From the NCBI GenBank assembly GCA_016650125.1, contig JAENWT010000005.1, positions 62,001 to 126,000 on the forward strand: DNA of 64,000 nt, given 5' to 3'. Shown piece by piece: positions 50,266 to 60,398 of the stretch. Position numbers and translations under genes: made by a program. Under the pieces are notes generated by a model. That model searched no databases. It worked only from the letters and a program-made list of their open reading frames with translations, and had not been told where the DNA came from. Position 1 is the stretch's first letter. Every line of letters starts with the position of its first letter. Origin of the DNA: Thermoleophilia bacterium (GTDB lineage: Bacteria; Actinomycetota; Thermoleophilia; Solirubrobacterales; 70-9).

Positions 50266-51186
50266 TCACAGCAGAACGGCCCAGCCGACGGCACCGACCA
50301 CGACTATCGCGGTCGTGTAAACGACCGCTTCGGCCGTGGTCCTCAAGTCGAGGCCGTAGGTGTGGCCGACGATCACCGCGTTGAGCCCCGTGGGCATCGC
50401 CGCCATCAGGTAGTACGAATGCGGGATGCCGGTGAAGGGCATCGAGAGGACGAAGAGCAGGGCCGGGGAGAGCATCAGGCGGATCGCGATGATGCCGCCG
50501 ATCTGCCGGTGGATCCGCGGCGGCAGCTTGATCGCCCCGATTCTCTCCTCCTCGGCCAGCACCGCCCCCACGGCGAAGAAACCGACCGGCAGGATCAGCA
50601 TGACGAGGACGCGCGAGATGTCGACCAGGATCTCCGGCGCCAGCCAGCTCGGCGCGAGGATCCCCAGCACGCCGGCCAGCAGCAGCGGGTTCTTGAGGAA
50701 GAACGCACGCAAGCGCTGCTTGAAGCCCTCCCCCGCCCGCGTGCCGAAGGCGGCGCCTACACCGAAGGCGAGCAGCATCAGGGCGGTGCCGCTGACCACG
50801 ACGTCGTAAATCACACCCTGGCTCAGCGCATCTCCGCCCATCAGGGTCAGGACCATCGGATACCCCAGGTAACCGGTGTTACTGGTGATCACGCAGCAGA
50901 TCACCGCGCCGGCGACCGGCCGCGGCAGCTTCAGGATCGGAACCGCCAGCACCCAGCCGGCACAACCGACCAATGAGACGGCGATCAGCCCGAGGACCAG
51001 CCCGATCCCGGCACCGGCGTCGAGGTGGGCGTGAGCCAGGTTGAGGAAGATGATCGGCGGCATGACGCCGAACAGCAGGATGGTCAGCGAGGTCCGTGAT
51101 CCCTGGCCCGCCTGGTCGGGCCAGCGGCGCTCGGCGTAAATCCCGACCAGCGTCGAGATGACGATGGCAAGGAGGATCCAGATCAC
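50266..51186 (-). CDS. AEC-family transporter
   Basis: 306 residues and about ten membrane helices in two inverted halves (IWILLAIVISTLVGIY, PPIIFLNLAHAHLD, VICCVITSNTGYLGYPMVL, PTGLNAVIVGHTYGLD). The N-G-Y and P-x-G-x-N motifs of the auxin-efflux/malonate carrier family are kept. It moves small organic acids or amino acids, type unknown. Its stop lies 83 nt from the start of the downstream broken gene; the 216 nt upstream (51187-51402) hold no gene I can support, only a weak GC-rich inverted repeat near 51350-51380. Confidence 0.88.
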   Translation of the reverse strand: MIWILLAIVISTLVGIYAERRWPDQAGQGSRTSLTILLFGVMPPIIFLNLAHAHLDAGAGIGLVLGLIAVSLVGCAGWVLAVPILKLPRPVAGAVICCVITSNTGYLGYPMVLTLMGGDALSQGVIYDVVVSGTALMLLAFGVGAAFGTRAGEGFKQRLRAFFLKNPLLLAGVLGILAPSWLAPEILVDISRVLVMLILPVGFFAVGAVLAEEERIGAIKLPPRIHRQIGGIIAIRLMLSPALLFVLSMPFTGIPHSYYLMAAMPTGLNAVIVGHTYGLDLRTTAEAVVYTTAIVVVGAVGWAVLL

Positions 51187-51402
51187 GCGGGAACCTTATT
51201 CGCTGGCGTCACTCAGAACCCGGCCCGCGGCGTGGCCGCTTTCAGGCGAAGGCTCGGCGATCGTGAGTTACCTCATCAATGCGGTCCGGATCGATGCCCG
51301 GTTCAGGCGTCCACCGTTACCGGAGACCACCCTTACCGAGAGGATCGAGACCCCTATTTCGGGGAACACCCCTGGGGGGGTTGTCGCAGGAACGGCAGTC
51401 GC

Positions 51403-51759
51403 CTATGCCCCGGTGATGTGATCGAGGACGGGCTGGAACTCGCGGGTCGGTGAGAAGTCGACGTATTCGCTGTCCTCGAGAGCCTCGGGTGCGTGACCCG
51501 GAGCCCAGTAAAAGGCCTCGCCGGCAACGAAGTCCTGCTGACCGTCGCTCGTGTGCATGCGAACGCACCCCTTGAGCATGTAGCCCCAGTGCGGACAGGG
51601 ACACAGGTCATCGGGCAGGCCTTTGGTGGCGGGGCGAAGGTCGGCACCGGCAGGCAATCGGACGAACCCGACCATCAGACCTTCCTGATCCAGAACACGG
51701 ACCTCGAGATCGCCGTCGGCGATGGCTACGGGAACGTCCTGACGTTTGATGGAACGCAT
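51403..51759 (-). CDS. Small cupin protein
   Basis: 118 residues with one cupin barrel: LEVRVLDQEGLMVGFVRLP, then HWGYMLKGCVRMHTSDGQQD and FVAGEAFYWAPGHAPEALED. Metal-ligand positions are only partly canonical (one clear His in HWG and one in GHAPEAL), so it may be a binding rather than catalytic cupin. It lies 92 nt after the SARP-type regulator gene on the same strand and may be regulated by or with it. Confidence 0.8.
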   Translation of the reverse strand: MRSIKRQDVPVAIADGDLEVRVLDQEGLMVGFVRLPAGADLRPATKGLPDDLCPCPHWGYMLKGCVRMHTSDGQQDFVAGEAFYWAPGHAPEALEDSEYVDFSPTREFQPVLDHITGA

Positions 51760-51851
51760 TGGAGACCTCCTGGGTCATGGGTGTTTCGTTTCCGTCGCCG
51801 GTTTGCGACGACTCGAACCAGCTTCCCGCTGCGGCGTTCCCGAGACGTTCC

Positions 51852-54800
51852 CTAGTCGCAGGAGTGCTTCGCGCAGCGCTCGGCGTCGAGCGGCTGACCC
51901 CATGCTGTAAAGCCATCCGCTGCCGCGCCGAAGTGCCGACGGGCGGCGTCGGGATGTGCGCCGGCGTGCGCGACCCAGCCGCGTGCTTCCTCGACGGCGG
52001 CTTGCCAGGCTGGCGGAAGCGCGACGATCTCGAGTGCCGTCTGGCATTCCTGCGCGTACCTTTCTGCGCGGTCGAGGTCGCCGGCCCGGGCCGAAGCGAT
52101 CGTCGCCGGAACGATGAAAGCGATGCGGCAGGTCGGACAGGTTTCTGCCGGCCCCTGGATGGATGTTTCCGCCTCGCGCACCAGACAGGCGGCACTCACC
52201 GGATCCGGGGCGGCCTCAACCATGGCACCGTAGATGCGATCGAGGGTGTGATGGCCGATCTCGGACTCGCGTGCCATGAGCAGAGCATCGGCCAGCAGGG
52301 GCTGTGCGTACTTCGGCTGGCCGCGATATATGGCGACCTGAGCGCTTCCCAGCAGCGAGAGCGCCTCGCCGGCAACCGCACCGATCCGGCCGTGCAGGCG
52401 TGCGCCCTCGGTGAAGTCGCGGTCGGCCTCCTCGAGCCTCCCGGCGAGCAGGCCGGCTTCCCCCCGCAGCGTCAGCGCGAACGCGAGGCCGCGGGCTGCG
52501 CCGATCCGGCTTGCCTCTGAGGCGAGTTCGTCGGCGAAGGCGATGATCTCGTCGTTGGGCAGCCCGCCGTAAAGCATCCGCTCGGTGACGCACAGCTGTC
52601 CGTCGAAGACCCGGGTCGCGAGCTCAGGCAGATCCTGGGTGGAACGCAGAAACTCGCGAAGCCGCGCCGGCAGCTCTCCTTTGGCATGTGCCGCCAGCGC
52701 CTGCGCCCAGGCGGCGTCAAGAATGAATCCGGGGTCACCGAGTTCGATGGCGAGTCTGCCTGCCACCTCTGCCTTCTCTGCGGCTGTGTCGGCGTCGGCG
52801 TAGCGCCCGATGGCCGCGGCCGCACTCAGGGTCAGGGCCTCGGCGAGACGACCCGCCGTTGTCTTCGGGTTGACTCCCTCAAGCGTGCGCAGAGCGCTGT
52901 TCGGGTCGCTGGCTTTCAGCTGCGCGAGGGCCTGTCGTGCTCGCAACTCCTGAGCCTCGGGGTCGCCGAGCGCTGTCGCAGCGGCGGCGTAGGCTTCGGG
53001 TGCCCGGCCATCACCCAGCGCATCGAGGACTTCTGCGCGCAGGCAGAGACCGTCGTGATGTGCCGGCTCCACGATGAGCAGCTTCTCGACCTGCACCAGC
53101 GCGTCGGCGAAAGCTCCGATACTGACCGCACGGCGCGCGGCCGCCAGTAGCCAGTCGACCGCCTCCTCGGGCTTCTCTCCCTTCATCCAGTGATACGCGA
53201 TCAACTCCGGGGCGCCACCCGCAGCATCCAGGCGTCCGGCGGCGTCACGGTGCAGGTCCACTCGGCGGTGCGCCGGCAGCTCGTCGGTCAGTACCTGCCG
53301 GACGAGTGCATGCCGGAAGCGGTAGCGCGTGCCGGCAACTACGAGAACTCCGAGATCCAGCGCGGCATCGAGCATCGCGAACGCGGACTGCTCCCGCAAG
53401 CCCGTGAGGGCCAATACGCTGGCCAAGTCCAGTTCGTCCTCGACCACGGCCAGAGACGTCAACGCCTCCAGGGTTGCCGGGTCCAGTCCGGCGAGGCTTG
53501 TGCCTATGGCCTGCCGCACCGTCTCGGGCAGCGGTTCCCGCTCGGCGGAGGTCAATCCGCGAGCGAGCTCAACCGCAAAGAAGGGACTGCCCTGGGCCGC
53601 GGTGACAATCCTTGCGACCACCTCAGGACTCGGGTTCACCGCAGCAGCCAGCGCGACAAGCTCCGAGAGCTGGTCGTCGGCGAGCGGACCGAGTCGCAGA
53701 GACAGGGTCCGGTCGCCGCTGGCAAGCTCGGTAATTCCGCGCGGCAGGCTCGTCCGGATCCACTCCGCTCGACAGGCAAGCAAGATGAGCAGCGGGTCTT
53801 GGCCGCCGCCTGCCACAATCTGATGCAGAACATCTGCGGTCGCCTCGTCAAGGAGGTGAGCATCCTCGACCAGAATGACGGTCGGGGTGTCGGCCGTCGG
53901 CGAAGTGAGGGCGCGTCGCAGCGCTGCGACGACCTGGTGGCGGGTCACGGGCCCCGCCAGAGGAGCCGCCGGACCGGCGAGGGGGGACAGCTCAGTCAGA
54001 ATCGATCGCAAGCGCGCCGGGAGTGTGTCCAGCCAACCGCGCCCGTCGACCAGTAGTTGTTCAACAGCGTCGCCGACCGGACCGTACGGCACCCCGGCCC
54101 CCGAGGCCGCGACGGAGATCACCCGCCAGCCGTCGTCTCGCGCCGAGTCAACGACCCTGCGGCAGAACGCCGACTTGCCGATGCCGCTTGAGCCTCGGAC
54201 GATCAGGGCCGACGCAGTACCGCCCGCTACCGACTTCAGAAGCACCCGGGCCTCCCCCAGCTCCGTATCTCGGCCGACGAACGCCTGCTCATCCAGTCGG
54301 ACGCCGGAGGTACAGCGGTCGTGCAGTACGAGCGTCTCGAGGCTCGGTCGCGTCCCCAGATCGCGGATCAACGCGATTCTGAGACGCTCGTAGCAGCGAA
54401 TCGCAACATGCCGCTCACCGGCATCGATCGCCGCGCGCATAAGTTCCCGGCATGCTGCCTCGTCAGTCGGCTCGATCTCCACGAGATGCTCCCACTCGCC
54501 GGCGCGGCGCAACAGCTCCGCGAGGCGGGCATGTACCTGCCGTCCCGGCTCCTGGGTCCACGCTTCATACCGGGCATGCGGGAGCAGCTCTCCGCCGTAA
54601 GCCCCGGCTACCCTCGCACACGCCAGATCGTCAGGGCTCTCAAGTGCCAGTCTTGCATCAAGAAGGAAGCGTTCGACGTCGACGATAAGGTGGTGGTCCG
54701 GATACAGCTCGACGCGTCCTGCCCGCAGCACGACCGCCTCCGGTTTCCCGAGCACTCGCCGGGCGTGATGGGCCGCCTTGCGGAGGTTGGCCGCACCAGC

Positions 54801-54998
54801 CTTTTCGTCGAGGTGCGGCCAGAGCTGCTCGATCACCTGATCGCGAAAAAGAACGTGACCATCGGAGAGAGCCAGCAGCTCGACCAGCTCCCGGGGTCGG
54901 CGAGCCGGCCAGTCGCCAAGCGCGACCACGCGGTCGCCATCGGCAATGCGAAACTGGCCGAGCATCTCAATGCGAACGCTGTCGAGTCCTGCCTCCAT
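51852..54998 (-). CDS. SARP/AfsR-type regulator with AAA ATPase and TPR-like C-terminus
   Basis: 1048 residues. An OmpR-type winged helix (about 5-95, MLGQFRIADGDRVVALGDWP ... LRKAAHHARRVLG) and a BTAD domain (to about 240) precede a signal-transduction ATPase with Walker A GSSGIGKS (Lys275), Walker B TVILVEDAHLLDE, then about 550 residues of helical TPR-like repeats. Such proteins work as ATP-gated activators of secondary-metabolism or stress genes. The C-terminal Cys-x-x-Cys (CPTCRIAF) and final CAKHSCD are unusual. Upstream (54999-55079) there is little space for a promoter; the next genes downstream are a cupin and, beyond a gap, an AEC transporter. Confidence 0.9.
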   Translation of the reverse strand: MEAGLDSVRIEMLGQFRIADGDRVVALGDWPARRPRELVELLALSDGHVLFRDQVIEQLWPHLDEKAGAANLRKAAHHARRVLGKPEAVVLRAGRVELYPDHHLIVDVERFLLDARLALESPDDLACARVAGAYGGELLPHARYEAWTQEPGRQVHARLAELLRRAGEWEHLVEIEPTDEAACRELMRAAIDAGERHVAIRCYERLRIALIRDLGTRPSLETLVLHDRCTSGVRLDEQAFVGRDTELGEARVLLKSVAGGTASALIVRGSSGIGKSAFCRRVVDSARDDGWRVISVAASGAGVPYGPVGDAVEQLLVDGRGWLDTLPARLRSILTELSPLAGPAAPLAGPVTRHQVVAALRRALTSPTADTPTVILVEDAHLLDEATADVLHQIVAGGGQDPLLILLACRAEWIRTSLPRGITELASGDRTLSLRLGPLADDQLSELVALAAAVNPSPEVVARIVTAAQGSPFFAVELARGLTSAEREPLPETVRQAIGTSLAGLDPATLEALTSLAVVEDELDLASVLALTGLREQSAFAMLDAALDLGVLVVAGTRYRFRHALVRQVLTDELPAHRRVDLHRDAAGRLDAAGGAPELIAYHWMKGEKPEEAVDWLLAAARRAVSIGAFADALVQVEKLLIVEPAHHDGLCLRAEVLDALGDGRAPEAYAAAATALGDPEAQELRARQALAQLKASDPNSALRTLEGVNPKTTAGRLAEALTLSAAAAIGRYADADTAAEKAEVAGRLAIELGDPGFILDAAWAQALAAHAKGELPARLREFLRSTQDLPELATRVFDGQLCVTERMLYGGLPNDEIIAFADELASEASRIGAARGLAFALTLRGEAGLLAGRLEEADRDFTEGARLHGRIGAVAGEALSLLGSAQVAIYRGQPKYAQPLLADALLMARESEIGHHTLDRIYGAMVEAAPDPVSAACLVREAETSIQGPAETCPTCRIAFIVPATIASARAGDLDRAERYAQECQTALEIVALPPAWQAAVEEARGWVAHAGAHPDAARRHFGAAADGFTAWGQPLDAERCAKHSCD

Positions 54999-55079
54999 AG
55001 TTACTACCTTCGCGCATAGACGATCAGTGAAACGGGCAGCGAGGGCTGGTACCGGCGAGCGTCGCCACGACGATCGAAA

Positions 55080-56624
55080 TCAGGTGACGTAGCCGGATAC
55101 CGCGTGCTGGGCGAACTCGACCAGCGGCTGCGGGATCACGCCGAAGAAGACCGTGGCCGCGGCGCCGAGTACCGCGGGCAGGACCAGGTACCAGCGTCGG
55201 TGCGCCTCGGGGTCGTAAAACTCGTCGACCGGGGCGCCGGCGACGGCGGTTGGCAAGCCGGCGGTGTTGATTTCATCCGCGGGCGAAGCCTCGGGTTCGG
55301 GGTTCATCCAGACCGCGGCGACCACCCGCAGGTAATAGACCAGCGAGATCATCGTGCCGACGGCGATCATCACACCAAGCCAGGTCCAGTCGGCGTCGAC
55401 CAGGGCCTCGATCAGGTAGAGCTTGCCGATGAAGCCGGCGGTCGGTGGCAGCCCGGCCAGGGCCAGCATCGCGATCGTCAGCGGCCACGCCAGCAGCGGC
55501 TTGCTGCGCCCGAGTCCGCGGAGCGAAGAGATGTCGTCGCTGAATCCGTTCTGACGCTCGTGGACGACCAGCACGGCGAAAGCAGCCAAATTCATCGCCA
55601 CGTAGGCGGCGAGATAGAAGACCAGCGCCGAAATTCCGTCCTGGCTGGCGACGACGATGCCGCACAGCATGTAGCCGGCCTGGGCAATCCCGGAGTATCC
55701 GAGCATGCGCTTGAGCGAGTTCTGGGTCAGGGCACCGACGTTGCCGACGACGATCGAGAGTGCGGCCAGCGCCGCGAGCATGACGTCCCAACCGTCGACC
55801 AGGCCGATCAGGGCGACCAAGAAGAAGCGGATGAAGATCGCGAAGGCGGCCGCCTTGGTGGCGACGGCCATGAAAGCGGTGATCGGTGTCGGTGCGCCCT
55901 GGTAGACGTCCGGGGTCCATTGGTGGAACGGAGCGATCGATACCTTGAAGGCGAGGCCCACCGTGACCATGCCGACGCCGACCAGGGCCAGGGGATCGGA
56001 GACCAGCTTGTTGATCTGCTCGGTCGAACCGTCGCCGAGGAAGCCGGCCGCGATCTGGGGGAATTCGGTGGCGCCGGACACGCCGTAGATCAAGGCCAGG
56101 CCGTAGAGCAGCGTGGCCGAGCCGAGCGACCCGATGATCAAGTACTTGAGCCCCGACTCGAGCGAGTCGCGTTTTCTCAGGTTGGTTGCGCAGAGCGCGT
56201 AGAGCGGGATCGAGAGCAGTTCGAGCGCCACGAAGAAGGTGATGATGTTGTTGGCCTGGGTGAGCATCACCATGCCGAGGACGGATCCCATCAGGAGGGC
56301 GAGGTAGTCACTGCGGCCCGTCTGCTTCTCGGCGGGGTCCCCGATCGAGAGCAGCACGGCCACCGCGGCCGAGACCACGCAGAGCAGCGACAGCGTCACG
56401 GTGATGCCGTCGAAGTGGAGCGATCCGGCGACCAGGTCGGTGTTGGTGTCCCACTGCCAGATCAGGCAGCCCGCGGTCACGGCGAGGGTCAGCAGCGCGA
56501 GGCCGGAACCGAAGCGCTTGAGTGAATCGAAGACGGCGACCAGAACCAGCATGACCAGCCCGGCAGTCAAGGCGATGATCGGCGAGAGTGCCGCGTAGTC
56601 GATTGACGGGGCCTCGAAGGTCAC
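55080..56624 (-). CDS. nuoN: NADH-quinone oxidoreductase subunit N
   Basis: 514 residues, about 14 membrane helices, MrpA/NuoN-type antiporter fold with the key motifs SLRGLGRSKPLLAWPLTIAM and FHQWTPDVYQGAPTP (conserved Lys/His/Pro on the proton path). Proton-pumping membrane-arm subunit of complex I. Last gene of the nuo operon; the start overlaps the stop of nuoM by 4 nt. Confidence 0.95.
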   Translation of the reverse strand: MTFEAPSIDYAALSPIIALTAGLVMLVLVAVFDSLKRFGSGLALLTLAVTAGCLIWQWDTNTDLVAGSLHFDGITVTLSLLCVVSAAVAVLLSIGDPAEKQTGRSDYLALLMGSVLGMVMLTQANNIITFFVALELLSIPLYALCATNLRKRDSLESGLKYLIIGSLGSATLLYGLALIYGVSGATEFPQIAAGFLGDGSTEQINKLVSDPLALVGVGMVTVGLAFKVSIAPFHQWTPDVYQGAPTPITAFMAVATKAAAFAIFIRFFLVALIGLVDGWDVMLAALAALSIVVGNVGALTQNSLKRMLGYSGIAQAGYMLCGIVVASQDGISALVFYLAAYVAMNLAAFAVLVVHERQNGFSDDISSLRGLGRSKPLLAWPLTIAMLALAGLPPTAGFIGKLYLIEALVDADWTWLGVMIAVGTMISLVYYLRVVAAVWMNPEPEASPADEINTAGLPTAVAGAPVDEFYDPEAHRRWYLVLPAVLGAAATVFFGVIPQPLVEFAQHAVSGYVT

Positions 56625-58093
56625 TTGGCCGCCTCCGCGTTGCTCAGCGTGACGACCGTGTCGACCGCCGGCTCGGAGCCGTGGATGATCAGCTGCGGGC
56701 AGAAGGCGAGCACCACGGTGACCAGCACCATCGGCACGATCATCAGCCCGTCACGTACGGAGATCTCCCGGGAATCGGCACCCCCGGACAACGGATTGTG
56801 CATCGAGAGCTGGTACATCCGCAGCGCGTAGAAGGCGGCGAACACGACTCCGCTCGAAGCGATGATCGCCAGGGCGACATCAGTCTGGAGGATCCCGTTC
56901 AGGATGAAGAACTCACCGATGAAGTTGGGCGAGCCGGGGAGCGCCAGGGTGGACATGGTGACGATCAGGAAGATCACGGCGAAGACCGGTGCCTTCTTCG
57001 CCAGCCCGCCCATTCGGGAGATGTCCTCGCTGCCGGTCCGCTCGGCGATCAGCGCGACGATCAGGAAGGCCGGGACGACGACGAGACCGTGGTTCACCAT
57101 CTGGAAGACGGCTCCCTCCGCACCGGAAGTATTCAGGGCAAAGATGCCGGCGGTGATGAAACCGAGCTGGGCGACCGACGAGAAGCCGAGGATCAGCCGG
57201 AGGTCGGTCTTGGTGAAGGCCATGACCGAGCCGTAGATGATCGTTGCGACTCCGAGGATGAGCATCACAGTCTGGAAGAGCTCGGTCGCGTCGGGCATGA
57301 GCGGCAGGACCACCCGCAGGAAGCCGTAGGCGCCCACCTTGGAGAGGACCCCCGAGAAGACGGCGAGGGCCGGCAGCGGCGCCGCCCGGTAGGCGTCCGG
57401 CATCCAGCCGTGGAGGGGGAAGGCCGGCATCTTGACCAGGAAGGCGGCGGCAAAGAACCAGAAGATCCAGTTCTGCGAGCCGCTCGGCAGCCCCCGGGCC
57501 GCCAGCTCGGTCATGTTGAAGGTCAGGTCCCCACCGTCGGCCGAAATCACCGCGAGGGCGATCGCGCCGACCAGCATCAGGAGCGACCCGATCAGGGTGA
57601 AGACGATCATCTTCAGCGTCGCCGACGAGGCCGTGACTCCGTCCCGGTCCTTGCCCCAGATGCCGAAGAGGAAGTAGAACGGCACGATCATCAGGTCGAA
57701 GAAGAGGACGAAGAGCAGCAGGTCCTGAGAGAGGAAGGCGCCGAGTGTTGCCGTCTCGCCGGCGAGCAGCATCAGGAAGTAAAGCCCGCTGCGCTCGGTG
57801 CCGCGGCTCGCGGTGAAGGCGATCGCGGGGACCCAGGCGACCGCGGTCAGCAGGACCAGGAATATCGAGAGGCCGTCGATGCCGAGGTTGTAGTCCACGC
57901 CGAGGCCGGGGATCCAGGTGACGTCGGTGACGTACTGCATGCCGCCGTCCGGGTCGAATCCGATGAGGACAGCGATGACCAGCGCAAGGGTTGCGGTGGC
58001 ACCGGTGCCGGCGATCCAGGGTGCGAAGCGGCGCGGCGCCAGGGCAGCGATGAGCCCGGCGACGAGTGGGATCCAGATGATCAGACTCAGCAT
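56621..58093 (-). CDS. nuoM: NADH-quinone oxidoreductase subunit M
   Basis: 490 residues. Antiporter-like subunit with PAFPLHGWMPDAYRAAPLPA, TLALPGSPNFIGEF and the discontinuous helix with conserved Lys/Glu. It pumps protons with NuoL and NuoN. Its 5' end meets nuoL at a 1-nt overlap (58093). Confidence 0.95.
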   Translation of the reverse strand: MLSLIIWIPLVAGLIAALAPRRFAPWIAGTGATATLALVIAVLIGFDPDGGMQYVTDVTWIPGLGVDYNLGIDGLSIFLVLLTAVAWVPAIAFTASRGTERSGLYFLMLLAGETATLGAFLSQDLLLFVLFFDLMIVPFYFLFGIWGKDRDGVTASSATLKMIVFTLIGSLLMLVGAIALAVISADGGDLTFNMTELAARGLPSGSQNWIFWFFAAAFLVKMPAFPLHGWMPDAYRAAPLPALAVFSGVLSKVGAYGFLRVVLPLMPDATELFQTVMLILGVATIIYGSVMAFTKTDLRLILGFSSVAQLGFITAGIFALNTSGAEGAVFQMVNHGLVVVPAFLIVALIAERTGSEDISRMGGLAKKAPVFAVIFLIVTMSTLALPGSPNFIGEFFILNGILQTDVALAIIASSGVVFAAFYALRMYQLSMHNPLSGGADSREISVRDGLMIVPMVLVTVVLAFCPQLIIHGSEPAVDTVVTLSNAEAAK

Positions 58094-60102
58094 CAGATGC
58101 TCCTGATCAGGAAGTAGAGAATGAGGCCGACCACGCCGAACAGCATCAGCACCGCGTAGCCGCGCAGCAGGCCGGACTGGAGGTCACGGACCGTGCCGCC
58201 GGCCGAACGGATCACGCCGGCCGTACCACTGGTCAGGCCGTCGATCACGTAGCGCTCGAAGACGTTGCTGCTGAAACGACCAAACGCCTTTACCGGGTTG
58301 ACGATCAGGAAATCGATTATTTCGTCGAAGTACCACTTGTTGAAAAGCAGGGAGTGAACGCCCGGGAATCGCTTTTGGAGGGCCGGCGGGATCCCGGGCT
58401 TCTTCATGTAGGCAACCCAGGCCACGAAGAGGCCGAACACCGAGATGATGCCGCCCTTAGTCAGGCCGAGCCAGGCTTCGTGGGTCGTCGGATGGATGTG
58501 GCTGAGCGGTGCCGCCTCGAAGGTCGGCTCCAGGAAATTGGTGACCACTTCGTCCACCCCGGGGACCTGGAGCAGTCCGCCCACCAGGGCGAGGAAGCCG
58601 AGTACTGCCATGCCGATCTTCATCCCCGGGGCCTGCTCCGCGATGTGATGCTCCTTCCCGGGGTACCCGACTTCCGTGTCCTCGGGTTCGAGGGTGTGCG
58701 GATTCCTGGGTTTACCGTGAATCACGTGGCCGTTGTCGATCAGGTACTGGGCCTCGTCGCAGGGCTTGCCCGGCAGGATCCGGAAGAGGATCCGGTAGGA
58801 GTAGATCGCGGTGAGGAAGGCGCCGATCAGCATCCCAACCGCCATTACTTCGTAGATCCCGCCGCGGAAACTGGCGTAGTCGATGATCTCGTCCTTGGAG
58901 AACCAGCCCGAGGTACCGGGGAAGGCGGCCAGCGCGAAGGCACCGATGATCAGCATTGCCGAGGTGAACGGCATCGCCTTGCCGAAGCCCTTCATCCGGT
59001 CGATGTTCTGCATGTTGGCCATCGCCGAGATGATCGAACCGGCCGCCATGAAGAGCAGGGCCTTGAAGAAGGCGTGGGTCATCAGGTGGAAGAGGCCGGC
59101 CGAGTAGGCGCCGATCGAAACGCCGACGACCATGTAGCCGATCTGACTCATGGTCGAGTAGGCGATGATCCGCTTGAGGTCGACCACGACGACCGCGATC
59201 GTGCCGGCAATCAGCAAGGTCGCCAGGCCGACGAAGGCGGAGATGTCGGCCGCGGTCGGAGCCAGTTCGAACAGGGGGTGGGTCCGGGCGATCAGGTAGA
59301 CGCCGGCGGTGACCATGGTCGCCGCGTGGATCAGTGCGGAGACCGGGGTCGGGCCTTCCATGGCGTCGGCGAGCCAGGTGTGGAACGGCATCTGCGCAGA
59401 CTTCGCGAAGGCGCCGACCAGCAGGCAGAGGCAGATCGCGACGATGCTCCACTCGTTCGCCTGGAAGGCATCGGGCGCCTTTTCGAAAACCGCACCGTAG
59501 TCGACCGTTCCGAGCTCGCGAAAAATGAGGATCGCCGCGATGTAAAGCCCGACGTCGCCGATCACGTTGATCACAAATGCCTTCATGCCGGCCTTGGTCG
59601 CGGTTTCGCGGCGGTACCAGTAGCTGATCAACGCGTACGAGGCGAAACCGACGAAAGCCCAGCCGACGATCAGCAGGACGAAGTTGCCGGCCAGCACCAG
59701 CAGCAACATCGAGAATACGAAGAAGTTGAGGTAGCTGAAAAACCGGTGATAACCCTCGTCCGACTGCATGTACGAGAAGGAGTAGATGTGGATGAGGGTC
59801 GAGACGCCGGTGACGACGAGCACCATGAAGACTGAAAGCGGATCGACATAGATGCCGAGGTCGATCTTGAAATCACCGATTGTCGCGTACTCCCAGAGGC
59901 TCGAAGCGACGTGACGCGACTCGGATGGCTCGCCCTGGATAGCAATCAGGGCACCGATGCCGCAGAGGAAGGCGGCGGCGATCGCGCCGATCCCGATCGC
60001 TCCGGCAGCCTTCGGCGGGATCTTCCGGAAGGTGAACCCGATCAGTACCGAGCCGAGCAGCGGGAAGAGCAGGACGAGCCACCCCCAGGTTGCCGCGCTC
60101 AT
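58093..60102 (-). CDS. nuoL: NADH-quinone oxidoreductase subunit L
   Basis: 669 residues, the largest membrane-arm subunit. Core motifs SAQMPFHTWLADAMEGPTPVSA, TMSQIGYMVVG and FPGTSGWFSKDEI, then a long amphipathic C-terminal helix (FGRFSSNVFERYVIDGLTSG) that braces the membrane arm. The start overlaps the nuoK stop by 4 nt. Confidence 0.96.
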   Translation of the reverse strand: MSAATWGWLVLLFPLLGSVLIGFTFRKIPPKAAGAIGIGAIAAAFLCGIGALIAIQGEPSESRHVASSLWEYATIGDFKIDLGIYVDPLSVFMVLVVTGVSTLIHIYSFSYMQSDEGYHRFFSYLNFFVFSMLLLVLAGNFVLLIVGWAFVGFASYALISYWYRRETATKAGMKAFVINVIGDVGLYIAAILIFRELGTVDYGAVFEKAPDAFQANEWSIVAICLCLLVGAFAKSAQMPFHTWLADAMEGPTPVSALIHAATMVTAGVYLIARTHPLFELAPTAADISAFVGLATLLIAGTIAVVVVDLKRIIAYSTMSQIGYMVVGVSIGAYSAGLFHLMTHAFFKALLFMAAGSIISAMANMQNIDRMKGFGKAMPFTSAMLIIGAFALAAFPGTSGWFSKDEIIDYASFRGGIYEVMAVGMLIGAFLTAIYSYRILFRILPGKPCDEAQYLIDNGHVIHGKPRNPHTLEPEDTEVGYPGKEHHIAEQAPGMKIGMAVLGFLALVGGLLQVPGVDEVVTNFLEPTFEAAPLSHIHPTTHEAWLGLTKGGIISVFGLFVAWVAYMKKPGIPPALQKRFPGVHSLLFNKWYFDEIIDFLIVNPVKAFGRFSSNVFERYVIDGLTSGTAGVIRSAGGTVRDLQSGLLRGYAVLMLFGVVGLILYFLIRSI

Positions 60103-60398
60103 CCCTTGAGCTCCTTCATGTCATCGACGTCAAGCGGCAAACGGCGGCGGAACATCGCGACGACGATTCCGAGGCCGACCACAACTTCGCAGGCGGCCAC
60201 GACGAGCACGATCAGGACCATGACCTGGCCGTCCTGGTCGCCGAGCATCCGGCTGAAGGCCAGCATCGCCAGGGCGCCGGCACCCAGCATTAGTTCGAGG
60301 CAGAGCAGGATGACCACCGGGTTACGGCGGATCAGCACGCCGATGAACCCGATCGAGAAGAGCAGGGCGGAAAGGACGAGGTACCACTCGATGTCCAT
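60099..60398 (-). CDS. nuoK: NADH-quinone oxidoreductase subunit K
   Basis: 99 residues with three membrane helices, including the conserved Glu in LLCLELMLGAGALAML (proton-path Glu) and a second in VAACEVVVGLGIVV. Start ATG 60398 overlaps the nuoJ stop by 1 nt. Confidence 0.95.
   Translation of the reverse strand: MDIEWYLVLSALLFSIGFIGVLIRRNPVVILLCLELMLGAGALAMLAFSRMLGDQDGQVMVLIVLVVAACEVVVGLGIVVAMFRRRLPLDVDDMKELKG

Noticed and set aside
51187-51402. Gene or regulatory RNA between the AEC transporter and cupin genes
   Set aside because: No frame of convincing composition; only a weak GC-rich inverted repeat (CACCCC/GGGGGG) near 51365-51380 without a T tract.
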